Shown here: positions 46,477 through 57,483 of the stretch, piece by piece
Numbering within the stretch: the stretch's first letter is position 1
Layout: every line of letters begins with the position of its first letter
Assembly (NCBI RefSeq): GCF_900172375.1
Contig: NZ_FWFS01000001.1
Location: 434,001-498,000 of the forward strand
DNA: 64,000 nt
Source: Aquimixticola soesokkakensis
GTDB lineage: Bacteria > Pseudomonadota > Alphaproteobacteria > Rhodobacterales > Rhodobacteraceae
Direction of reading: 5' to 3'
The notes under the pieces: generated by a model
What the model was told of the DNA's origin: nothing
The model's input: the letters and a program-made list of their open reading frames with translations, nothing else
Database searches by the model: none
Made by a program: the position numbers and the translations under genes

Positions 46477-46515
46477 AAAAAAGGGGCGCGGAACCGGATT
46501 TCGGTCCCGCGCCCC
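46477..46515 (-). terminator. terminator after the acetate symporter gene
   Basis: Stem GGGGCGCGG-A-ACCG, loop ATTT-like, with complement to 46515. On the minus strand it is followed by TTTTTT (46482-46477). It lies between the symporter and the DUF294 gene, so the latter's transcription is at least partly separate. Confidence 0.8.
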
Positions 46516-46549
46516 GAGGTCGGCAGGTCAGACCTGCCTTTTCAGGTGC

Positions 46550-48277
46550 TTAGTGGTCTTGTGCCGACCCGGCGCCGCGCGGAATGCGGATGCTTTCGAC
46601 CAGTTCGACCACATGCGCGGGCACAGCGCCCGTGGATTTGGACACGAAATAGGCGACCACAAAGTTGATCAGCGCGCCGATGGCCCCAAAGGAGGTCGAC
46701 TTGATCGACAGCAGCAGCGGATCGGCATCCGTGAAGCTGTTGGTGTTGGGGATAAAGAACCACCCCTTGTGCAGGAAGATGTAGAGCAGCGTGATCCCGA
46801 GACCGGCGAGCATACCGGCGACCGCGCCCTTGTTGTTGATGGTTTTCGAGAAAATGCCCATCATCAGCGCGGGGAAGATCGAGCTTGCCGCAAGACCAAA
46901 GGCCAGTGCCACGGTTTGCGCCGCAAAACCCGGAGGGTTGAGGCCCAGATAGGTGGCGACCACGATGGCCACCGCCATGGAAACCCGCGCTGCCAGCAGC
47001 TCGTTTTTCTCGGAGATGGCGGGGTTCAGACGGCCTTTGATCAAGTCATGCGAGACCGCAGAGGAAATCGCCAGCAACAGGCCCGCTGCCGTGGACAGGG
47101 CCGCCGCCAGCCCGCCTGCGGCGATCAGCGCGATCACCCAACCGGGAAGCTGTGCGATTTCGGGGTTGGCCAGAACCATGATGTCGCGGTTCACGTCCAG
47201 TTCGTTGGCGCCTGCGTCACCGACATAGTTGATCAGCCCGTCACCGTTCTTGTCGTCAAAGGTCAGCAAGCCGGTTTTCTCCCAGTTGCTCACCCAATCG
47301 GGGCGCGCATCATAGGCCAGTGGTGCCTCGGTGGTGCCATTGGGGTAGACGGTGTTGATCAGGTTCATGCGGGCCATCGCCCCCACTGCGGGCGCGGTGA
47401 GATAGAGCAGCGCGATGAACACCAGGGCCCAGCCTGCCGACGAACGCGCGTCCGATACCTTGGGAACCGTGAAGAAACGCACAATAACGTGGGGCAGACC
47501 TGCGGTGCCGATCATCAGCGACATGGTGAACAGGAACATGTTCAGCGTGGTGTCGTGCTGTTCGGTGTAGGAGGCAAAGCCCAGATCCGCGAGCAGACCG
47601 TTGAGCGTGCTCAGGATCGGTTCACCCGTAGTAACATCGCTGGAGAACAGGCCCAGACCCGGGATCGGGTTGCCCGTCAGTTGCAGCGAAATAAACACCG
47701 CCGGAATCGTGTAGGCGATGATCAGCACCACATATTGCGCCACCTGCGTGTAGGTGATGCCCTTCATGCCGCCAAGCACAGCGTAGAGGAACACGATCGC
47801 CGCCCCGATGTAGAGGCCGGTGGCGTTCGACACCTCAAGGAAGCGCGAGAAGGCCACGCCAACGCCCGTCATCTGGCCGATCACATAGGTCACGGAAGCG
47901 ACGATCAGGCAGATCACGGCCACAAGGCGCGCGGTGGGGGAATAGAACCGATCCCCGATAAACTCGGGCACGGTGAACTTGCCGAATTTGCGCAGATAGG
48001 GCGCAAGCAGCATGGCAAGAAGCACATAGCCACCCGTCCAGCCCATAAGGTAGGCAGAGGTGTCATAGCCGCCGAAAGCGATGATCCCCGCCATCGAAAT
48101 GAACGAGGCCGCGGACATCCAGTCCGCACCGGTGGCCATGCCGTTCATCACCGGATGGACGCCACGACCCGCGGCATAGAATTCGGAGGTGGAGCCGGCA
48201 CGGGCCCAGATTGCGATGCCGATGTATAGCGCGAATGTCGCGCCTACAACCAGCAGGTTGAGCGTAAATTGATCCAT
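46550..48277 (-). CDS. sodium:solute symporter, acetate permease type
   Basis: Inner-membrane symporter of 575 residues (SSS family, ActP-like), with about 13 hydrophobic segments. It carries GGYDTSAYLMGWTGGYVLLA, the GLPHVIVRFFTVP motif and a long periplasmic/cytoplasmic loop (about 312-360, with LLTFDDKNGDGLINYVGDAG) resembling an EF-hand (DKNGDGLINYV). Together with the upstream DUF4212 subunit and acs it forms an acetate uptake and activation unit. Substrate specificity is inferred from this context. Confidence 0.9.
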   Translation of the reverse strand: MDQFTLNLLVVGATFALYIGIAIWARAGSTSEFYAAGRGVHPVMNGMATGADWMSAASFISMAGIIAFGGYDTSAYLMGWTGGYVLLAMLLAPYLRKFGKFTVPEFIGDRFYSPTARLVAVICLIVASVTYVIGQMTGVGVAFSRFLEVSNATGLYIGAAIVFLYAVLGGMKGITYTQVAQYVVLIIAYTIPAVFISLQLTGNPIPGLGLFSSDVTTGEPILSTLNGLLADLGFASYTEQHDTTLNMFLFTMSLMIGTAGLPHVIVRFFTVPKVSDARSSAGWALVFIALLYLTAPAVGAMARMNLINTVYPNGTTEAPLAYDARPDWVSNWEKTGLLTFDDKNGDGLINYVGDAGANELDVNRDIMVLANPEIAQLPGWVIALIAAGGLAAALSTAAGLLLAISSAVSHDLIKGRLNPAISEKNELLAARVSMAVAIVVATYLGLNPPGFAAQTVALAFGLAASSIFPALMMGIFSKTINNKGAVAGMLAGLGITLLYIFLHKGWFFIPNTNSFTDADPLLLSIKSTSFGAIGALINFVVAYFVSKSTGAVPAHVVELVESIRIPRGAGSAQDH

Positions 48278-48289
48278 GTTTTCTGTCCC

Positions 48290-48547
48290 TTACTCGTCTA
48301 CGCCAAATTCTTTGTCGAGTTTGTTCATGCGCGCGGCATAGACAAAAATCAGCACAAGAAAGACGAGGATGGAGCCCTGCTGGGCAAACCAGAACCCAAG
48401 GTCCGTACCGCCAACGGGAATGCCCGCCAGCAGCGGGCGCAAGATGATCCCAAAGCCGAAAGAGACGATGAACCAGATGACCAAAGAGATCTTGATGATC
48501 CGCATGTTGGCCGCCCAGTAGGCGTTGTTGTCCGAATGATCCGCCAT
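48290..48547 (-). CDS. DUF4212 small membrane subunit
   Basis: Protein of 85 residues, MADHSDNNAYWAANMRIIKI at the start, with two TM segments (about 20-42 and 53-75). DUF4212 proteins accompany SSS-family acetate-type symporters, comparable to YjcH beside ActP. It lies 12 bp upstream of the symporter gene. The start at 48547 has GGAAACC upstream. Confidence 0.9.
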   Translation of the reverse strand: MADHSDNNAYWAANMRIIKISLVIWFIVSFGFGIILRPLLAGIPVGGTDLGFWFAQQGSILVFLVLIFVYAARMNKLDKEFGVDE

Positions 48548-48732
48548 AGCGGTTTCCTCCCATTTTCCCCGATCCCGTTGCGTCGAAGATGGCAAGTCGG
48601 GATCGCGTTATGTACCGGCCTGCCACGAGGGCGTGCCGATACCTCCCTGTTTTGTGGCTCTCCTTGCCGCAAAACCGTCAAACGTCCGCCGCAGGCTCCC
48701 TCCCGCGACGCACCTTTGTATCAGGTCTCTCC

Positions 48733-50703
48733 TCAGACCTGTTCGCGCAGCTTCCAAATGGAATTCGCGATCAATTCCTCGACGACCGACGGATCGGCCA
48801 GCGTGGAAATATCTCCCATGGCGCCGGTATCGTTTTCGGCAATCTTGCGCAGGATTCGGCGCATGATTTTGCCCGACCGGGTTTTCGGCAGGCCCGGCGC
48901 CCATTGGATAAAGTCGGGTTTGGCGATGGGGCCGATTTCCGCACGGACCCATTTTTCCAGTTCCGCGCGCAACGCATCCGAAGGCTCTTGGCCATTCATC
49001 AAGGTGACATAGGCGTAAATGCCTTGGCCTTTGACTTCATGGGGGAAGCCGACCACGGCGGCTTCGGCCACTTTGGGATGGGCCACCAGAGCGCTTTCAA
49101 CTTCGGCGGTGCCCATACGGTGCCCCGAAACGTTGATCACATCGTCTACGCGCCCGGTGATCCAGTAGTAGCCATCTTCGTCGCGCCGACAGCCGTCACC
49201 GGAGAAATAATAGCCTTTGTATTGCTGGAAATAGGTTTCCTGAAACCGTTCGTGATCGCCCCAGACGGTGCGCATCTGGCCGGGCCAGCTGTCTTTGAGA
49301 CAGAGGACACCCTCGGTCGCGGTGGCCTTGAGCTCCTCCCCTGTTGTGGGCTCCAGAACCACCGGCTGAACGCCGAAAAACGGAAGCGTGGCCGAGCCGG
49401 GTTTGGTCGGCACAGCACCCGGTAGCGGCGTCAGAAGATGCCCGCCCGTTTCTGTCTGCCACCACGTATCGACGATGGGCGCGCGGCCCTTGCCGACGAT
49501 GTCGTTGTACCAGTTCCAGGCTTCGGGATTGATCGGCTCGCCCACGGTGCCAAGCAGTTTGATCGAGGAAAGGTCGTATTTCTCCACCCAGGAATTGCCC
49601 TGCCCCATGAGCGAGCGCAGCGCGGTGGGAGCGGTGTAAAACTGGTTTACCTTGTGCTTTTCACACACGGCCCAGAACCGGCCCGCATCGGGATAGGAGG
49701 GCACGCCCTCGAACATCAGCGTGGTCGCGCCATTGGCGAGGGGGCCGTAGACGATATAGCTGTGGCCCGTCACCCAGCCCACGTCCGCCGAACACCAGAA
49801 CACGTCGCCCTCGTGGTAATCGAACACATATTCATGGGTGATTGAAGCATACAGAAGGTAGCCGCCGCTGGTATGCACGACCCCCTTGGGCTTGCCCGTC
49901 GAGCCGGAGGTGTAAAGGATGAACAGCGGGTCCTCGGCGCCCATAGGCCGCACGGGACAATCAGGTGAGGCCTGCTGCATCTGTGCTTTGACATCCACAT
50001 CGCGCCCTTCGATCCAGGTGATCTGGTCGCCGGTGTGTTTGACAACGAGGCAGCGCACGCGATCCGAACAATGCAAAAGCGCGGCATCGGCGTTGGATTT
50101 CAGGGCTGTCTTGCGGCCACCGCGTGGGGCGCTGTCGGCGGTGATGACAACCTTTGCCCCGCAGTCGTTGATGCGGTTGGCAAGGGCATCGGGAGAGAAG
50201 CCTGCGAAAACAATCGAATGGATCGCGCCGATGCGCGCACAGGCAAGCATGGCATAGGCGGCTTCGGGGATCATCGGCAGGTAGATCACCACACGATCGC
50301 CGCGCATTACACCCTGTGACAGCAGGACGTTGGCGAAACGGTTCACCTTTTCCGACAGCATGTTGTAGGTGATGTGCTGGGCCTCGGCGGCGGGATCGTC
50401 GGGTTCGAAAATGATCGCCGTCTGGTCGCCGCGTGTGGCCAGATGGCGATCCACGCAGTTATAGGCGACGTTCAGAACGCCATCCTCGAACCATTTGATG
50501 TCAACCTTGCCGAAATCGAAACTGGTGTTTTTGACGGTGGAATAGGGCGTGATCCAATCCAGACGCTTGCCCTGCTCGCCCCAGAACCCCTCCGGGTCGC
50601 TGACCGATTGCGCATACATTTCGTCGTATTTCGCGCGGTCGATATGGGCATTTTTGATGAAGTCGTCCGATGCCGGATACAACTTGGCGTGATCTTGCGC
50701 CAT
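48733..50703 (-). CDS. acs: acetyl-CoA synthetase
   Basis: AMP-forming acetate-CoA ligase of 656 residues. P-loop-like [19 protein letters not shown], the core [19 protein letters not shown], and the C-terminal [15 protein letters not shown], whose Lys is the known regulatory acetylation site, are intact. It converts imported acetate to acetyl-CoA in the cytoplasm. It is first in the minus-strand acetate cluster; upstream lies an AT-rich region with repeated TGTAAAT sites. Confidence 0.97.
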   Translation of the reverse strand: MAQDHAKLYPASDDFIKNAHIDRAKYDEMYAQSVSDPEGFWGEQGKRLDWITPYSTVKNTSFDFGKVDIKWFEDGVLNVAYNCVDRHLATRGDQTAIIFEPDDPAAEAQHITYNMLSEKVNRFANVLLSQGVMRGDRVVIYLPMIPEAAYAMLACARIGAIHSIVFAGFSPDALANRINDCGAKVVITADSAPRGGRKTALKSNADAALLHCSDRVRCLVVKHTGDQITWIEGRDVDVKAQMQQASPDCPVRPMGAEDPLFILYTSGSTGKPKGVVHTSGGYLLYASITHEYVFDYHEGDVFWCSADVGWVTGHSYIVYGPLANGATTLMFEGVPSYPDAGRFWAVCEKHKVNQFYTAPTALRSLMGQGNSWVEKYDLSSIKLLGTVGEPINPEAWNWYNDIVGKGRAPIVDTWWQTETGGHLLTPLPGAVPTKPGSATLPFFGVQPVVLEPTTGEELKATATEGVLCLKDSWPGQMRTVWGDHERFQETYFQQYKGYYFSGDGCRRDEDGYYWITGRVDDVINVSGHRMGTAEVESALVAHPKVAEAAVVGFPHEVKGQGIYAYVTLMNGQEPSDALRAELEKWVRAEIGPIAKPDFIQWAPGLPKTRSGKIMRRILRKIAENDTGAMGDISTLADPSVVEELIANSIWKLREQV

Positions 50704-50828
50704 GGTAGGTTCCTCCCCGATTTATCTGTGCTCCGCGCAGCTTACTCCCATAGGCTGCACACAGGCTGTGCTCAGTTTACACGAAAGATGTGTCAAATAT
50801 CTCCTAACCATAAGTCTTAGAGATGTTT

Positions 50829-50871
50829 TTTTGTAAATGGTTTAACTAAATTTACAGAAAGCATGTAAATT
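50829..50871. promoter_or_regulatory. candidate operator region upstream of acs
   Basis: Perfect inverted repeat AATTTACA (50849-50856) / TGTAAATT (50864-50871) with a 7-bp spacer, plus a further TTGTAAAT at 50831-50838. It lies 126-168 bp upstream of the acs start in a 308-bp intergenic region otherwise without recognised features. The binding protein is unknown. Confidence 0.5.
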
Positions 50872-51011
50872 CACTTAACAGATCGCGAAGCGCAAGCAGA
50901 TCAACGCCTTAGAGGGGACTTTCGCTCTGGTTGTGTTGAGGTGTGGCCGTTGATGCGCCCGGCGCGGCGCGGGGCTGCGTGCCGGCCCGCGTGCCAGAGT
51001 TGCGCTTGGCC

Positions 51012-52025
51012 TTAGCGCGGCACCGCGGTCGAGGCGCGAATCTGCAAGCTGACAGGCAGCGTCACAACATGGTCGCGCGGCACCGATTTGCCGTCGATCA
51101 AGTCAAGCAGAACCGTGGCCGCTTCCACGCCCAGTCCAAGCCGGTTTTGGCGGATGGTGGTCAGCGCGGGCAGGAAATAGGCCGAGGTGATGATATCGTC
51201 AAAGCCCATGACCGACACATCTCGGGGCGCGTGAATGCCGTGCTTTGACAGGCCATGGATCAGGCCCATCGCCAATTGGTCCGAGGCGCAGATCACCGCT
51301 GTCGGGCGCTCGGCCATCTCGACAAAGACCTGCGCCGCTTTTTCGCCCGCCTGAAGGGAAAAATCGCCCTCGAACACCCGACTGTCGGGCAAAGTCAGAC
51401 CATGCGCCGCCAAGGCCTCTTGTGCTCCGGCGCGCCGCTCGATGTTCAGCACGTTTCCGGCAGGGCCCGCGCAATAGGCAATGCAGCGATGCCCCAGTCC
51501 CGCCAGGTAATCAATGGCAAGCCGCATGCCTTCGCGGTTGTCCGAGCGCACCGAGGGAAACCCGCCAGCCATCGGCCATTCACAGGCAAAAACCACGCGG
51601 TTTTCCATGCCCGACGCGGCGAGTTCCCTGCGGGCCTCGTCGGAAAATCCGCCATCCAGACAGATCAGCCCATCGGCCCGTGCGTCGCGCAGTTGCGACA
51701 ACACCGAACGCCCCGAGGGGTGCAGGGATCGATTGTCCGCGACCAAAAGATCGACGCCAGCTTGGGACAGGCGGTCTTGGATGCCCGCGAAGATCGCGGA
51801 AAAAAACGGGTTCCCGAGATCCGGCACGAGGGCAAGCACAGAATCAGCCCTTTGGCGGCGCAGGTTGCGTGCCATGGAATTCACTCGGTAGCCATGTTCC
51901 TCGACGACCTGCATGACCTGTTCGCGGGTTTGGCGAGTCACTTTTTCAGGGGCCGACAGGGTGCGGCTGACCGTGGCCGTCGAAACGCCGGACAGGCGCG
52001 CGATATCTTTGATGCTCAATGACAT
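51012..52025 (-). CDS. LacI-family transcriptional regulator
   Basis: Regulator of 337 residues. The N-terminal helix-turn-helix reads SIKDIARLSGVSTATVSRTL, the hinge NSMARNLRRQRADSV, then a periplasmic-binding-protein-like effector domain. It is divergent from the sugar ABC operon, and three TGTAA-type half-palindromes lie between them, so it most likely represses that operon until a sugar or pathway intermediate binds. Confidence 0.93.
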   Translation of the reverse strand: MSLSIKDIARLSGVSTATVSRTLSAPEKVTRQTREQVMQVVEEHGYRVNSMARNLRRQRADSVLALVPDLGNPFFSAIFAGIQDRLSQAGVDLLVADNRSLHPSGRSVLSQLRDARADGLICLDGGFSDEARRELAASGMENRVVFACEWPMAGGFPSVRSDNREGMRLAIDYLAGLGHRCIAYCAGPAGNVLNIERRAGAQEALAAHGLTLPDSRVFEGDFSLQAGEKAAQVFVEMAERPTAVICASDQLAMGLIHGLSKHGIHAPRDVSVMGFDDIITSAYFLPALTTIRQNRLGLGVEAATVLLDLIDGKSVPRDHVVTLPVSLQIRASTAVPR

Positions 52026-52105
52026 AGCGCCTCCTCCTTTGGCGTGATGTGCCGGGGTGCCCGGGGTGAAATACGGGGCGGTTCCATGCTGCGTTGTTGC
52101 AGTGC

Positions 52106-52208
52106 TGTAAAGGTTTACATTTTTTCTTGACGGAAATCAAATCGCATGAAACGATCATGTAAACGATTTCAGCGGCGGCTGGGAGGATTGTTTTTGTAAT
52201 CGTTTACA
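52106..52208. promoter_or_regulatory. LacI-type operator cluster and promoter region
   Basis: Three 14-bp sites related to TGTAAACGTTTACA: TGTAAAGGTTTACA (52106-52119), TGTAAACGATTTCA (52158-52171) and TGTAATCGTTTACA (52195-52208). A possible -35 TTGACG (52127-52132) lies between the first two. The 337-bp intergenic region has no gene. The sites bracket the likely promoter of the sugar operon. Confidence 0.7.
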
Positions 52209-52362
52209 CGCTCAGTGACGGGGAGGACCGCCAGTGAGCGCAACACGACAGGGCGCTGTGAAAGGGGAGGACCTTTGACAGGTATTCCTGCGCAAAAGGA
52301 CAGTTTTCGACTGTTCTGAGCGAAATCTTAGTCACGGGCGAAAGCCCAAGGGAGGAAGAAAA

Positions 52363-53601
52363 ATGACCAACCGTATTCTCACGAAATTGCTCTGTGCCTC
52401 GGCGCTTGTGGCTGTGCCGCTCGCAGCGAACGCCGTCGACCTCGAGATCACCCACTGGTGGACCTCGGGCGGGGAAGCCGCCGCCGTGCGCGCCTTGGCC
52501 GAGCAGTTCGAGGCGACAAGCGACAACACCTGGGTTGATGGCGCGATTGCCGGTTCCGGCGGCGTGGCGCGCCCGATCATCATCTCGCGCATCCTTGGCG
52601 GCGACCCGATGGCCGCGACCCAGTTGAACCACGGCCAGCAGGCCGTCGAGTTGATCGAAGCGGGGTTGATGCTGGACCTGACGGATATTGCAGAAGCGGG
52701 CGATTGGGCCAATATCGTGAACCCGCCCTCCCTTCTGGAGGCCTGCACCGTCGAAGGGCGTGTCTATTGCGTGCCGCTCAACATCCATTCGCCGCAGTGG
52801 ATGTGGACCAGCCTGAGCGCGTTTGACGCGGCCGGTGTTGCGCCTGCGCAAAACTGGGACGACCTGAAAGCTGCGGCCCCCGCGCTGCGTGAAGCGGGAA
52901 AACAGCCCCTCGTTTCCGGTGCGCAGGGCTGGCAATATGCCAACCAATTCAACACCTTCGTTTCCGGTTTGGGGGGTGAGGACCTCTATTATGCTGTGTA
53001 TCGCGACGGCGATGAAGCGGCGCTGATGGGCACAGAGATGAAAGCGATCTGGGATGAAATCGTCATCACCCGCGACCTGATGGCGGGCACCGCTATTCAG
53101 GACTGGAATTTGGCCACCGCCGAAGTGATCAACGGCAACGCTGCTGCGCAGGTCATGGGCGATTGGGCGCAGGGCGAATTCGCTGTTGCCGGTAAAACCG
53201 CGGGCTCCGATTACGACTGCATCATCGGCATGGGGCGCGCGCAGCTGATCGCCACCGCGGGCGATGCCTTCTATTTCCCCGTCAACAAGGACGAAGAGGT
53301 GACGGCGGCGCAAAAGGAACTGGCGCAGGTGCTGATCTCTCCCGAGGCGCAAGTCACCTTCAACCTCAAGAAAGGCTCGCTGCCCGTGCGCGGGGACATC
53401 GACATGAGCACCGCAGGCACCTGCATGCAAAAAGGTCTGGCTGTTCTGGCGGATGGCGGCACGATCGACAGTTCCGACATGCTGCTCTCGCCCGACGCCG
53501 TTGGCCAGATTCAGGACATGCTGGTTGATTTTTACGCCTCTGACATGAGCGCCGAAGATGCTCAGGCAGAGTTCGCGAAAATCGTGATGTCGGACAAATA
53601 A
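52363..53601 (+). CDS. sugar ABC transporter substrate-binding protein
   Basis: Periplasmic protein of 412 residues with a signal peptide cleaved after LAANA (24). The mature protein (LEITHWWTSGGEAAAVRALA; SGVARP-like GGVARPIIISRILGGDP) resembles the glucose/mannose-type CUT1 binding proteins. A Shine-Dalgarno GGGAGG precedes the ATG. It is the first gene of the sugar operon; a strong hairpin follows, which would favour excess binding protein over the membrane components. Confidence 0.9.
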   Translation: MTNRILTKLLCASALVAVPLAANAVDLEITHWWTSGGEAAAVRALAEQFEATSDNTWVDGAIAGSGGVARPIIISRILGGDPMAATQLNHGQQAVELIEAGLMLDLTDIAEAGDWANIVNPPSLLEACTVEGRVYCVPLNIHSPQWMWTSLSAFDAAGVAPAQNWDDLKAAAPALREAGKQPLVSGAQGWQYANQFNTFVSGLGGEDLYYAVYRDGDEAALMGTEMKAIWDEIVITRDLMAGTAIQDWNLATAEVINGNAAAQVMGDWAQGEFAVAGKTAGSDYDCIIGMGRAQLIATAGDAFYFPVNKDEEVTAAQKELAQVLISPEAQVTFNLKKGSLPVRGDIDMSTAGTCMQKGLAVLADGGTIDSSDMLLSPDAVGQIQDMLVDFYASDMSAEDAQAEFAKIVMSDK

Positions 53602-53611
53602 GATCCTCCCA

Positions 53612-53644
53612 GCCGGTCCGCCTGCTTTGCGGCAGCGGGCCGGC
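53612..53644 (+). other. strong hairpin after the binding-protein gene
   Basis: GCCGGTCCG (bulged C) CTGC, loop TTTGCG, GCAGCGGGCCGGC, without a T-run. Intercistronic hairpins after binding-protein genes commonly protect the upstream mRNA. Confidence 0.7.
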
Positions 53645-53721
53645 ACCCTGATCTGATCCGACCAGAGCCCCGCTCTGCCCCACCTCGCGCAAGCTTTGCG
53701 CGCTCCCTTGGAGGCACCCTG

Positions 53722-54660
53722 ATGACAGCTTTACCCGACCCCGACAGAGGCGCGGTCCGCGCCAAAGCCGCCCCCGCAAGACGCCCGTCGCGGCTGTTGC
53801 ACAATCCCATGTCCAAAGTCGCAGCCATGCCGATGATCGCCACGGCCTTGGTGATTTTTGTCGGCTGTTCGCTTTGGACCGTGGTTCATAGTTTCACCGA
53901 TTCCAAATTGTTACCGCGGCTGAATTTTGTCGGGTTCGAGCAGTACGAGCGTCTGTGGTCCTCGTCGCGCTGGATCACCTCGGTTGAAAACATTGCCATT
54001 TATGGCGTCACCGCCTTGGTGTTGTCCTTGGTGCTGGGCTTTCTTTTCGCGGCGCTTCTGGATCAACGTATCCGCGCCGAAGGCATCTTTCGCACGATCA
54101 TCCTGTATCCCTATGCGCTGTCGTTCATCGTGACGGGTCTTGTGTGGCAATGGGTGCTCAACCCCGATTTCGGCATCCAGAATGTCGTGCGCGACCTTGG
54201 CTTTGCCAGCTTCAGCTTCGATCCGCTCAACAATCCCGACACGGTGATGATCGCGCTGCTGATGGCGGGTCTGTGGCAAGGCACCGGCCTTGTGACCGTC
54301 ATCATGCTTGCGGGGCTGCGCGGTGTCGATGAAGACATCTGGAAAGCGACCCGCGTTGACGGCATCCCCGCGTGGAAAACCTATCTTTTCGTCGTCGTGC
54401 CGATCCTGCGCCCCGTGTTTGTGACCGCCACGGTGCTGATCGCAACGGGCATCGTCAAACTCTACGACCTCGTGGTCGCGCTCACCAACGGCGGCCCCGG
54501 ATCGGCCACGCAAATGCCCGCGCTGTATGTCTATGACGCGATGTTTGCCAAACAGAACCTCGCCCAGGGGTTCGCCGCCTCGACCATCATGCTGCTGGCG
54601 GTGCTTGTGCTGCTCATCCCGTGGTCCATCCATGAATTCGGAGGAAAGAAACGTGGCTGA
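53722..54660 (+). CDS. sugar ABC transporter permease 1
   Basis: Inner-membrane permease of 312 residues with six hydrophobic segments and a binding-protein-dependent transport signature near EDIWKATRVDGIPAWKTYLF (EAA loop). It pairs with the next permease to form a CUT1 channel. GGAGGCACC precedes the ATG. It overlaps the next gene by 8 bp. Confidence 0.92.
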   Translation: MTALPDPDRGAVRAKAAPARRPSRLLHNPMSKVAAMPMIATALVIFVGCSLWTVVHSFTDSKLLPRLNFVGFEQYERLWSSSRWITSVENIAIYGVTALVLSLVLGFLFAALLDQRIRAEGIFRTIILYPYALSFIVTGLVWQWVLNPDFGIQNVVRDLGFASFSFDPLNNPDTVMIALLMAGLWQGTGLVTVIMLAGLRGVDEDIWKATRVDGIPAWKTYLFVVVPILRPVFVTATVLIATGIVKLYDLVVALTNGGPGSATQMPALYVYDAMFAKQNLAQGFAASTIMLLAVLVLLIPWSIHEFGGKKRG

Positions 54661-55573
54661 TCTCTCTGTAAATACGCCCGCCACCCGCCTGCTGGACGGC
54701 CCTTCGGGCAAACGCAAGCGCGCGCGCTTCACGCCCAAGCGCATCATGATCTACGGCGCGTTGCTGTTGGTTTCCTTCTATTACCTGCTGCCGCTCTGGG
54801 TCATGGTGATGACCTCCCTCAAGGGGATGCCCGAAGTGCGCATGGGCAATATTTTCGCACCACCCGTGGAGATCACCTTTGAGCCTTGGGTCAAAGCATG
54901 GGCGCAGGCCTGCACGGGGCTGAACTGTGACGGGCTGTCGCGCGGGTTCTGGAATTCGGTGCAGATCACCGTGCCCTCCGTTGTGCTCTCGATCATCATC
55001 GCCTCCGTCAACGGCTATGCGTTGGTCAACTGGCGCTTCAAAGGGTCGGAAATCTTTTTCACCATCCTGATTTTCGGCGCCTTCATCCCCTACCAGGTCA
55101 TGATCTATCCCATCGTCATCATTTTGCGCGAACTGGGCCTCATGGGCTCTGTCTGGGGGCTGGTGATGGTGCACACGATCTTTGGAATGCCGATCCTGAC
55201 GCTGCTGTTTCGCAATTATTTTGCCTCGCTGCCCGAGGAATTGTTCAAAGCGGCGCGTGTCGATGGCGCAGGGTTCTGGCGCATCTTTTTAAAGGTCCTG
55301 GTGCCGATGTCGTTGCCGATTTTCACCGTGGCCGTTATCTTGCAGCTGACGGGCATCTGGAACGATTTCCTGTTTGGCGTGATCTACACCAAGCCGGCCA
55401 CCTATCCGATGACGGTGCAGCTCAACAACATCGTCAACTCCGTGCAGGGCGTCAAAGAGTACAACGTCAACATGGCCGCGACGCTGCTGACCGGTATCGT
55501 TCCCCTCACCGTTTACCTTATTTCCGGCAAGCTTTTTGTCCGCGGCATCGCTTCGGGCGCCGTCAAAGGCTGA
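54653..55573 (+). CDS. sugar ABC transporter permease 2
   Basis: Permease of 306 residues with six hydrophobic segments and the EAA loop LPEELFKAARVDGAGFWRIF. The start is taken as GTG 54653, preceded by GGAGGAAAG; the larger open frame to 54527 lies inside permease 1. It ends 21 bp before the ATPase gene. Confidence 0.92.
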   Translation: MADLSVNTPATRLLDGPSGKRKRARFTPKRIMIYGALLLVSFYYLLPLWVMVMTSLKGMPEVRMGNIFAPPVEITFEPWVKAWAQACTGLNCDGLSRGFWNSVQITVPSVVLSIIIASVNGYALVNWRFKGSEIFFTILIFGAFIPYQVMIYPIVIILRELGLMGSVWGLVMVHTIFGMPILTLLFRNYFASLPEELFKAARVDGAGFWRIFLKVLVPMSLPIFTVAVILQLTGIWNDFLFGVIYTKPATYPMTVQLNNIVNSVQGVKEYNVNMAATLLTGIVPLTVYLISGKLFVRGIASGAVKG

Positions 55574-55594
55574 CCACAGGAAAGGAATTTCGAC

Positions 55595-56704
<1,110 letters not shown>

Positions 56705-56725
56705 GCGCTATTCAGGATTGATCCT

Positions 56726-57478
56726 ATGCTTCTCTCACTTCAACTCTTTTCGGCCCGCAATTACACCCCCTACACCGATGTGATTGCGCGTCTTGGGACC
56801 TACGGGTTCGACGCCGCCGAAGCGTTTTTTGGCAATTTCGCCGAAGCCGATGCCACCCGCGCCGCGCTTGATGCGGCCGGGATGAAAATGCCGACCGCCC
56901 ACGTGCCGCTTGATATGTTTGAAAAGGATGCTGAAGGCGTTGCCGACCTCTGCCAACAGCTCGGGGTCAAACGCGCCTTTGCACCGTGGCTGTCCGCCGA
57001 TGAACAGCCCAAGGATGCCGCGGGTTGGGCCGCGCTGGGCGCGCGTCTTGCCGCCTGTCACGCCGATATGGCCAAACACGGTATCGCATTCGGCTGGCAC
57101 AACCATGATTTCGAAATCACCCCGCTGGCGGATGGGCAGATTCCGATGGAAATCCTGCTCGACACCGCGCCGATGATCGACTGGGAAGCCGACATTGCCT
57201 GGATCGTGCGCGGGGGCGGTGACCCGATCCAGTGGATTGAAAAATACGGGTCGCGCATTGTGGCCGCCCATTTCAAGGACCTCGCCCCCAAGGGCGAAAA
57301 GCTGGACGAGGACGGCTGGGCAGATGCGGGCACAGGCACGATGGACTGGCCTGCGATCCTCGGCGCGCTCAAAGCCCATTCGCGCTGTGAAATTCTGGTC
57401 GCCGAACACGATAACCCAAATGATTTCGACCGCTTCGCCAAACAGGCCGCGGCGACATTCAAAGCCCTGGGAGCCTGA
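56726..57478 (+). CDS. sugar phosphate isomerase/epimerase-like TIM-barrel enzyme 1
   Basis: Cytosolic protein of 250 residues of the AP endonuclease 2/xylose-isomerase-like TIM-barrel family. Likely metal-site residues are in FGWHNHDFEI, DWEADIAWIV and AAHFKDLAP, with EHD near the C-terminus. Members of this fold act on keto-sugars as isomerases, epimerases, eliminases or hydratases. It is followed by a Gfo/Idh/MocA gene 5 bp later, the first of two such pairs. Confidence 0.88.
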   Translation: MLLSLQLFSARNYTPYTDVIARLGTYGFDAAEAFFGNFAEADATRAALDAAGMKMPTAHVPLDMFEKDAEGVADLCQQLGVKRAFAPWLSADEQPKDAAGWAALGARLAACHADMAKHGIAFGWHNHDFEITPLADGQIPMEILLDTAPMIDWEADIAWIVRGGGDPIQWIEKYGSRIVAAHFKDLAPKGEKLDEDGWADAGTGTMDWPAILGALKAHSRCEILVAEHDNPNDFDRFAKQAAATFKALGA

Positions 57479-57483
57479 AAGCG

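Noticed and set aside
45401-48229. 942-codon plus-strand open frame across the DUF294 and symporter genes
   Set aside because: The minus-strand proteins are complete, recognisable families with ribosome sites; the plus frame is His/Gly/Arg-rich with no motif.
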